From positions 1 to 37,972 of the forward strand of contig CALVIU010000008.1 in NCBI GenBank assembly GCA_944331835.1: a stretch of 37,972 nt of DNA, read 5' to 3'. Origin of the DNA: an uncultured Bacilli bacterium. Lineage in GTDB: Bacteria; Bacillota_I; Bacilli_A; RF39; UBA660. The translations under genes and the position numbers were made by a program. The notes under the pieces were generated by a model. It saw only the letters and a program-made list of their open reading frames with translations. It was not told the origin of the DNA and did no database searches. Position 1 is the stretch's first letter. Each line of letters begins with the position of its first letter. This document shows positions 33,545 through 37,972 of the stretch, piece after piece.

Positions 33545-35104
33545 ATGAAAGTCATTACTAGTGATGAAGTGGTAAAGTATATTAAAGATGGGGATATGGT
33601 AGCAATTTCTGGTAGTGGAGGAAGTGGTTCTTGTGAAGCAATTATTAAAGCAATTAAAGATTCATTTTTAGCTACAGGCCATCCTTGTAACTTAGGGGTT
33701 ACTTGTGGGATATCTCCGGGGAATTTAACTGAAGATGAAGTTGGTATGAATATGCTTGCTAAACCAGGTTTAGTAAGTAAGGCAATATGTGCACATTTAG
33801 GTATGGGACGTGTATTTGGTAACGCCATAGGTAATAATCAGTTTCCGGCTTTTGCAGTACCTCTTGGAGTAATGAATCACTTATATAGAGCCATTGCTGG
33901 TAAGGAACTTGGAGTATTTACTCATATTGGGCTTAATACTTTTGCTGATCCGAGACTTGATGGATGTCGTGCTAATGAAAAAGCTAAAGAGCTACCTAAT
34001 ATTGTTGAGTTAATGGAAATAGATGGAAAAGAAGTTTTATTTTATAAATCATTTCCAATAAATGTGGCAATTATTAAGGCAACTTATGCAGATGAAGATG
34101 GTAATGTGTCTTTGGAACATGAGGCTTTAATTGGGGAACAGTTTAATATGGCTATTGCTGCTCATAATTCGGGAGGAATAGTTATTGCCCAAGTAGAAAA
34201 AGTGGTACCAAAAGGAAGTTTGAAAGCTAGAAATGCCATAATTCATTCATCTTATGTTGATTATGTAGTTGTTGCTGAACCCGATTATTCTTTGGGAGAT
34301 TATAATATGCCAAAATATCGTCCGGAGATTACTGGAGATATAAAAATTCCTTTGGAAAGTGTTGCTATAAGATCTTTAGATAATCGGAAAGTATGTGGTC
34401 GTAGAGTTGCAATGGAATTAAAACATGGTGATGTAATTAATTTAGGGGTAGGAATGCCAGATTCAGTTGCTAATGTTTCTATTGAAGAAGGTTTTTCTGA
34501 TGATATTTATCTTTCTGTTGAAACCGGACCTACCGGTGGTGTACCAATCGGTGGTGTTGCTTTTGGTGGTTCAATTAATCCAGATTCAGTAGTATCAACA
34601 GCGGAACAATTTGATGCCTATAACGGAGGATCTCTTGATATGGCAATACTAGGTCTGGCGGAAGTTGATAAAGAAGGAAATGTTAATGTGTCAAAGTTTG
34701 GAACAAGAGTTACAGGCCCTGGTGGTTTTATTAATATTACTCAATGTACTAAAAAAGTCGTGTTTATGGGAACATTTACCACTAGTGGTTTGGAAGAAGA
34801 AATTGTTGATGGTAAATTAATAATAAAGAATGAAGGTAAAAAGAAAAAATTTGTTGATAAAGTTGAACAAGTAACATTTTCCGCTAAACAAGCAAGAATT
34901 AATGGTCAGGAAATATTATATGTAACAGAAAGAGCAGTATTTAAATTAGATAATACAGGTATTACGTTAATTGAAGTGGCTCCGGGAGTAGATGTTAAAA
35001 AGGATATTTTAGATAAGATGAATTTTAGACCTAATATAACTCCAGATTTAAAATTAATGGATGAAAGAATATTTAAAGATACTAAAATGAATTTACAAAT
35101 ATAA
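33545..35104 (+). CDS. Family I CoA-transferase (acetate/propionate type, YdiF-like)
   Basis: The enzyme swaps CoA between short-chain acyl-CoA and free acids such as acetate, as in fermentative metabolism. The 519 residues comprise fused alpha and beta halves, as in propionate CoA-transferase and YdiF. The N-terminal half has DGDMVAISGSGGSGSCEAIIKAI and the Gly-rich CoA site. The second half begins near NLGVGMPDSVANV and has the catalytic glutamate E326 in SVETGPTGGVPIGG. It ends with VDVKKDILDKMNFRPNITPDL, typical of the family. Propionate, acetate or butyrate specificity cannot be told by eye. A GAGGTGAG site precedes ATG 33545. An IS element follows. Confidence 0.93.
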   Translation: MKVITSDEVVKYIKDGDMVAISGSGGSGSCEAIIKAIKDSFLATGHPCNLGVTCGISPGNLTEDEVGMNMLAKPGLVSKAICAHLGMGRVFGNAIGNNQFPAFAVPLGVMNHLYRAIAGKELGVFTHIGLNTFADPRLDGCRANEKAKELPNIVELMEIDGKEVLFYKSFPINVAIIKATYADEDGNVSLEHEALIGEQFNMAIAAHNSGGIVIAQVEKVVPKGSLKARNAIIHSSYVDYVVVAEPDYSLGDYNMPKYRPEITGDIKIPLESVAIRSLDNRKVCGRRVAMELKHGDVINLGVGMPDSVANVSIEEGFSDDIYLSVETGPTGGVPIGGVAFGGSINPDSVVSTAEQFDAYNGGSLDMAILGLAEVDKEGNVNVSKFGTRVTGPGGFINITQCTKKVVFMGTFTTSGLEEEIVDGKLIIKNEGKKKKFVDKVEQVTFSAKQARINGQEILYVTERAVFKLDNTGITLIEVAPGVDVKKDILDKMNFRPNITPDLKLMDERIFKDTKMNLQI

Positions 35105-35185
35105 AAATTTTGTCGAGCAGTAATTTTTATTTTTCCTTGACACAACTTAGGGGATCCCCTTGCGGGTTCTCCTAAGTTCTGGGTA

Positions 35186-35208
35186 CAAGCCCCGCTGCTT
35201 GCGGCGGG
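35186..35208 (+). repeat. IS left-end hairpin repeat
   Basis: CAAGCCCCG-C-TGCTTGCGGCGGG folds as CCCGC / GCGG-GG. It is repeated with one difference at 35712-35734. It probably belongs to the transposase recognition site and lies ahead of tnpA, where it may also limit outside transcription. Confidence 0.8.
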
Positions 35209-35244
35209 ATATATAAATTGATATAATAAGAACCGTGATGTGAA

Positions 35245-35682
35245 ATGAGTAAACTACAAGGAAAGTCGCATAATAAAACAACCTTATTATATCATTTGGT
35301 GTGTGCGGTTAAATATCGGAGAAATGTATTAACAGAAGATGTCACAGATACGATAGTAAATGTATGTATGGAAATACAAGAAAAATATGGGATTGAATTT
35401 ATAGGGATAGGAACAGATGTTAATCATATACATTATTTAATTCAGACACCACCAAAATATTCCCCAACACAGATAGTAACAATGATAAAAAGTATGACAG
35501 CGAGGATGGTATTTAAAATAAATCCAGAGGTTAAGAAGAAACTATGGGGAGGAGAATTTTGGAGTGAGGGTTATTGGATGGTTACAGTAAGTGCTACTGG
35601 AACTGAAGATGCTATACGAGAATATGTGAAAAATCAAGGAAATAAAAAATATTTAACTGCATACACAAAAGATGATGTATAA
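35245..35682 (+). CDS. tnpA: IS200/IS605 family transposase TnpA (Y1 HUH)
   Basis: A single-strand-specific transposase that moves the IS by peel-and-paste. The 145 residues are complete: the HUH pair is H61 and H63 in NHIHYLIQTPP, and the nucleophile is Y127 in REYVKNQGNKK. Other family blocks are YHLVCAVKYRRNVL at the start and FWSEGYWMVTVS. The gene looks intact and thus possibly active. No tnpB accessory gene accompanies it. Confidence 0.96.
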   Translation: MSKLQGKSHNKTTLLYHLVCAVKYRRNVLTEDVTDTIVNVCMEIQEKYGIEFIGIGTDVNHIHYLIQTPPKYSPTQIVTMIKSMTARMVFKINPEVKKKLWGGEFWSEGYWMVTVSATGTEDAIREYVKNQGNKKYLTAYTKDDV

Positions 35683-35734
35683 GGTATCGAAAAATTTTGT
35701 AGATACCTTATCAAGCCCCGTTGCTTGCGGCGGG
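35680..35734 (+). repeat. IS right-end hairpins
   Basis: TAAGGTATC / GATACCTTA (35680-35710) directly after tnpA, followed by the second copy of the CAAGCCCCG-T-TGCTTGCGGCGGG hairpin (35712-35734). The first hairpin could also stop transcription. Confidence 0.75.
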
Positions 35735-35740
35735 TTGTAG

Positions 35741-35770
35741 TTGACATATAATTGATATATGTGCTAGAAT
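35741..35770 (+). promoter_or_regulatory. Promoter at the right edge of the IS
   Basis: TTGACA (35741-35746), 18-base spacer and TG-C-TAGAAT (-10 at 35765-35770). The -35 lies at the IS boundary. Confidence 0.82.
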
Positions 35771-35804
35771 TGATTTTACCGCTTACAAAAGGAGAGATAA
35801 AATA

Positions 35805-36284
35805 ATGTTAAGCAAAATTGAATACGTCTATGGTAAAGATAAAGCAAATGAAGTTCAATTATTAGGTGCTAAAGTATTTTCTTTTGATGGTAAAGATATT
35901 CAAGATAGAGAATTCTATGTTGGAAAGTCTTATAGTGTGGATGAGTTATGTAGTAATATAGAGTTGGCCAATTCTATTGGTATTAAAGATTTAAATTTAT
36001 TAAGTATGAGAGCAAAATCAATTAATAGTACTGGTATAATTTATTTCCCTCAAACAGAAAGTTATGGTTTTCTAGGAAATAAAGATATAATCGTACCATA
36101 TATTGAAAATTTATCAGTAGAAGATACTTTAGAACAAGCTATAGCACCTTTTAGAGAAAACACACTAACAAGAGAAGCTTTAATGGATTATGTTAATCAA
36201 TTATATCAAGATTTAGATCCAGAAAATTCTCTTAGTGAGCTTTGTGATTTACCTTTATCAAGACAAAAAGTATCAGCAAGATAG
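35805..36284 (+). CDS. Hypothetical protein
   Basis: I do not recognise this 159-residue protein. It is soluble and acidic, with no signal or membrane segment. It starts MLSKIEYVYGKDKANEVQLL and contains a Tyr/Gly-rich middle (GIIYFPQTESYGFLGNKDIIVPYI) and a C-terminal acidic helix region (QLYQDLDPENSLSELC). It has a strong AAAGGAGAG ribosome site, a good promoter that starts at the IS edge and a terminator overlapping its stop, so it is an independently expressed gene. It sits where Bacillus has yabO/rqcP, but it does not look like that S4-domain protein. Confidence 0.75.
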   Translation: MLSKIEYVYGKDKANEVQLLGAKVFSFDGKDIQDREFYVGKSYSVDELCSNIELANSIGIKDLNLLSMRAKSINSTGIIYFPQTESYGFLGNKDIIVPYIENLSVEDTLEQAIAPFRENTLTREALMDYVNQLYQDLDPENSLSELCDLPLSRQKVSAR

Positions 36285-36304
36285 TATATTTATCTTGCTT
36301 TTTT
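36275..36304 (+). terminator. Rho-independent terminator overlapping a stop codon
   Basis: AGCAAGATA / TATCTTGCT stem with a seven-base loop and T-run; the left arm includes the last codons of the hypothetical gene. Confidence 0.9.
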
Positions 36305-36327
36305 CATATAATTTTTTAGGTGATGCT

Positions 36328-36606
36328 ATGGAAGGTATTAGTTTTGGTACACAAGAAATAAAAATGGTTGATAGAAGTAATATTACTTTATCTGGGGTAA
36401 ATAAAATTGTCAGTTTTGATGATGAAGAGTTTTTGATGGAAACTACTATGGGCAATCTTAGATTGCTTGGGGAAGGGTTAGAGTTACTCAAGTTAGATAC
36501 TAATGATGGTAATGTTAAAATTAAGGGTCATATAAATTCTTTAACATTTTTAGATGGTAATATTGCTAAGAATAAAGAAAGTGTTTTTAATAAATTGTTT
36601 AAATAA
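36328..36606 (+). CDS. yabP: Sporulation protein YabP
   Basis: YabP is a sporulation protein needed for normal spore cortex formation together with YabQ. ATG 36328, behind AGGTGATG, gives 92 residues; the frame is open upstream to 36235, but that part overlaps the previous gene and its terminator. Family blocks are MVDRSNITLSGVNKIVSFDDEEFLMETTMGNLRLLGEGLEL and VKIKGHINSLTFLD. It overlaps yabQ by one base (TAATG), which places both in one transcript as in Bacillus and Clostridium. Confidence 0.92.
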   Translation: MEGISFGTQEIKMVDRSNITLSGVNKIVSFDDEEFLMETTMGNLRLLGEGLELLKLDTNDGNVKIKGHINSLTFLDGNIAKNKESVFNKLFK

Positions 36607-36914
36607 TGGATAGTTTTATTCAACTTCTTTCTTTTTTAGCATCTTTTCTTTATGGAATGATATTTTATTTACTAACTAAATTTAATTATTTTATTTTATA
36701 TAATAAAAAAGGAATAGTTAAATTTATAATAACGCTTGTTTTTATAATTGATATAGTAATATTATATATTTATGTAATGTATAGAATTAATAATGGATAT
36801 TTTCATATATATTTTGTAATTCTCGTAATTTTGGGATTTATTCTCATGCATAAATTATATAAATATTTGCAAATGTTATGTAAAAGTTGCGTCAATAAAA
36901 TAAAAATTAAGTAA
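36606..36914 (+). CDS. yabQ: Spore cortex biosynthesis membrane protein YabQ
   Basis: YabQ is a membrane protein of the outer forespore membrane required for cortex formation. The 102 residues show three to four hydrophobic segments (LLSFLASFLYGMIFYLLTKF, then FIITLVFIIDIVILYIYVMY, then YFVILVILGFILM) and a short basic tail. Sequence conservation in this family is low; the assignment rests on the topology and the fixed yabP-yabQ-divIC order. The stop codon is within the following terminator hairpin. Confidence 0.85.
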   Translation: MDSFIQLLSFLASFLYGMIFYLLTKFNYFILYNKKGIVKFIITLVFIIDIVILYIYVMYRINNGYFHIYFVILVILGFILMHKLYKYLQMLCKSCVNKIKIK

Positions 36915-36941
36915 AATGGTATTTACCATTTTACTTTTTTT
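36911..36941 (+). terminator. Rho-independent terminator after yabQ
   Basis: GTAAAATGGTA / TACCATTTTAC perfect 11-bp stem with a TT loop and seven T; its left arm contains the yabQ stop. Confidence 0.92.
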
Positions 36942-36949
36942 GGTATAAT
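36941..36949 (+). promoter_or_regulatory. Promoter of divIC next to the terminator
   Basis: TG-G-TATAAT extended -10 begins directly at the end of the terminator T-run; a possible -35 (TTTACC, 36922-36927) is inside the hairpin. This separates divIC expression from the sporulation genes. Confidence 0.65.
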
Positions 36950-36977
36950 TGGTAATGATATTTGGGGTGATTATTGT

Positions 36978-37265
36978 TTGAAACGAACAAAGAAAGAAAA
37001 GAAAAGATTATTTGTAATTTCTAGTATGATTGTTATTTTAATGGTTATGTTAGTGCGTACAGTTGCAAGTGATTGGCAAGAAATAATGGATAATAATCAT
37101 CAAATAAAACATTTAACTGAAGAATATAATAGTCTTTTAAGTGAAGAAAAGAAGTTGGAAAGTGATGTTGCAAAATTACAGGATAGTGATTATATAGCAA
37201 GATATGCTAAAGAAAAATATTTATATTCACAAGATGGAGATACAATTATAAGAATGGATGATTAA
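36978..37265 (+). CDS. divIC: Septum formation initiator DivIC
   Basis: DivIC is a bitopic membrane protein of the divisome, partner of FtsL and DivIB. The 95 residues have a basic cytosolic start ([13 protein letters not shown]), one membrane segment (about 14-29) and an extracytoplasmic coiled coil ([24 protein letters not shown]). The conserved [22 protein letters not shown] end follows. The start is TTG behind GGGGTGAT. Its stop overlaps the convergent clpP stop by four bases. In Bacillus yabR follows instead, so this is where the conserved order ends. Confidence 0.94.
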   Translation: MKRTKKEKKRLFVISSMIVILMVMLVRTVASDWQEIMDNNHQIKHLTEEYNSLLSEEKKLESDVAKLQDSDYIARYAKEKYLYSQDGDTIIRMDD

Positions 37266-37840
37266 AGTTCATTCTTATTTATTATCTTATCGATTAGTCC
37301 ATATTCTAGAGCTTCATCAGCGGACAAGAAATTATCTCTTTCGGTGTCTTCAGCAATTTTTTTAATATCTTGTTTAGTATTTTTGGCAAGTATTTTGTTT
37401 AGTTTTTCTTTTAGTTTAATTATTCTTTCAGCAGCAATTTTAATGTCAGTTGCTTGGCCTTGAGCACCACCGATTGGTTGATGAATCATTATTTCAGTAT
37501 TAGGTAATGCTAGTCTCGTGTTGCCACTAGAAAGTAAGAAAGCCGCCATGCTAGCGCACATACCTAAGCCAATAGTTATTACTTTGCTAGAAACAAAATT
37601 CATTGTGTCATAAATACTCATACCAGAGGTAATAGAACCACCAGGACTATTAATATAAAGATAAATATCTTCATGATTTATATTATCTAAATATAGTAGT
37701 TCACTAATAACAATGTTGGCAACAGAATCATTAATTTCACCACTTAAAAATATAATTCGATCTTTCAGTAGTCTAGAGTATAAATCATATGCATATTCTT
37801 TATTACTGCTTTTTTCAATAACTGTGGGTATTATATTCAA
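37262..37840 (-). CDS. clpP: ATP-dependent Clp protease proteolytic subunit ClpP
   Basis: ClpP forms the barrel-shaped protease fed by Clp ATPases. The 192 residues contain the triad S97 ([14 protein letters not shown]), H120 (IMIHQP) and D169 (ERDNFL), and the substrate strand SPGGSI. The axial N-terminus ([15 protein letters not shown]) is typical. The start is TTG, seven bases after AGGTGAT on the minus strand. No CtsR operator is evident upstream. It converges on divIC with a four-base overlap, so the two transcripts must pass into each other unless they terminate inside. Confidence 0.96.
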   Translation of the reverse strand: MNIIPTVIEKSSNKEYAYDLYSRLLKDRIIFLSGEINDSVANIVISELLYLDNINHEDIYLYINSPGGSITSGMSIYDTMNFVSSKVITIGLGMCASMAAFLLSSGNTRLALPNTEIMIHQPIGGAQGQATDIKIAAERIIKLKEKLNKILAKNTKQDIKKIAEDTERDNFLSADEALEYGLIDKIINKNEL

Positions 37841-37930
37841 AATTTATCACCTAGATAAATAATAGTAAAAAAGTGTAAATTTTATTCAAAAAAAAATATA
37901 ATTCTGACTTAAACACTTGTTAGAACTAAA

Positions 37931-37972
37931 AACCTCCTTAAAGTCCCTATTTAAGGGAAAATTAAGGAGGTT
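37931..37972 (-). terminator. Hairpin at the window end, probable terminator
   Basis: AACCTCCTTAA (37931-37941) pairs with TTAAGGAGGTT (37962-37972), with an inner TCCC / GGGA pairing. Read on the minus strand it is followed by TTTTT, so it would end a transcript entering from the right, upstream of clpP. The right side of the hairpin is cut by the window edge, so a bidirectional role cannot be judged. Confidence 0.65.

Larger units (their letters stand above)
35142..35745 (+). mobile_element. IS200/IS605-type insertion sequence (tnpA only)
   Basis: A single Y1 transposase gene is framed by subterminal hairpins. The left side has a long imperfect stem (AACTTAGG / CCTAAGTT, 35144-35178) and CAAGCCCCGCTGCTTGCGG (35186-35204). 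The right side has TAAGGTATC / GATACCTTA (35680-35710) and the nearly identical CAAGCCCCGTTGCTTGCGG (35712-35730). TTGACA stands at both outer edges (35137-35142 and 35741-35746). The boundaries given assume a TTGAC target with no duplication, as IS605 elements insert next to a short fixed target. The length of about 600 bases is that of IS200-like elements. The local GC content of the ends is higher than in the surrounding DNA. Confidence 0.85.

Noticed and set aside
35245-35682. IS element carrying TnpB or a guide RNA
   Set aside because: There is no tnpB reading frame, intact or broken, between the two end hairpins.

Overview
The window is AT-rich DNA from the chromosomal origin region of a low-GC, spore-forming member of the Bacilli. 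It uses the standard bacterial code: TGA serves as a stop in several genes and Trp is TGG. The gene order follows the Bacillus subtilis origin region from dnaA to divIC, with losses and insertions. Sporulation genes (bofA, spoVT, yabG, veg, spoVG, yabP, yabQ, ricT) and a short ComK-like regulator are present. An uncultured gut Bacilli lineage is my inference; the sequence alone does not name a genus.

Layout. Positions 1-9750 hold oriC with DnaA boxes, then dnaA, dnaN, comK-like, a GNAT acetyltransferase, recF, gyrB and gyrA. Positions 9751-11172 are about 1.4 kb without genes. This stretch carries eight parS sites (consensus TGTTNCACGTGAAACA) spaced 91-142 bp apart, then three Noc-type palindromes (TATTTCCCGGGAAATA), plus DnaA-box-like TGTTGATAA elements and two copies of an AT-rich hairpin. 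It looks like a compact centromere-like array and is the most striking feature of the window. Positions 11174-17454 hold the SRP RNA, tadA, dnaX, ebfC, recR, bofA, holB, ricT, trmN6 and pth. Positions 17456-24197 hold mfd, spoVT, and a T-box-controlled dut-metG-tatD operon.

Positions 24198-30756 are an accessory region interrupting the conserved order. It has two diverged AAA ATPase genes with PD-(D/E)XK-like C-termini (DUF4143 type). Each is preceded by three direct repeats with an exact 33-bp period whose last copy runs into an extended -10 promoter element, and the two arrays differ in sequence. A third triple repeat (22-23 bp period), a minus-strand gene remnant, a membrane-anchored protein of unknown function, a secreted 3D-domain protein and rsmA lie in and between them. 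Positions 30808-32163 return to the conserved yabG-veg-spoVG order.

Positions 32245-36304 carry an acyltransferase, a CoA-transferase, an IS200/IS605-type element sitting at the -35 box of the next gene, and a gene I do not recognise. The window ends with yabP, yabQ, divIC and a convergent clpP.

Together the core genes cover replication initiation, elongation and repair, chromosome segregation sites, tRNA and translation maintenance, and sporulation. Many promoters are of the extended -10 type (TGnTATAAT), and several genes start with TTG.
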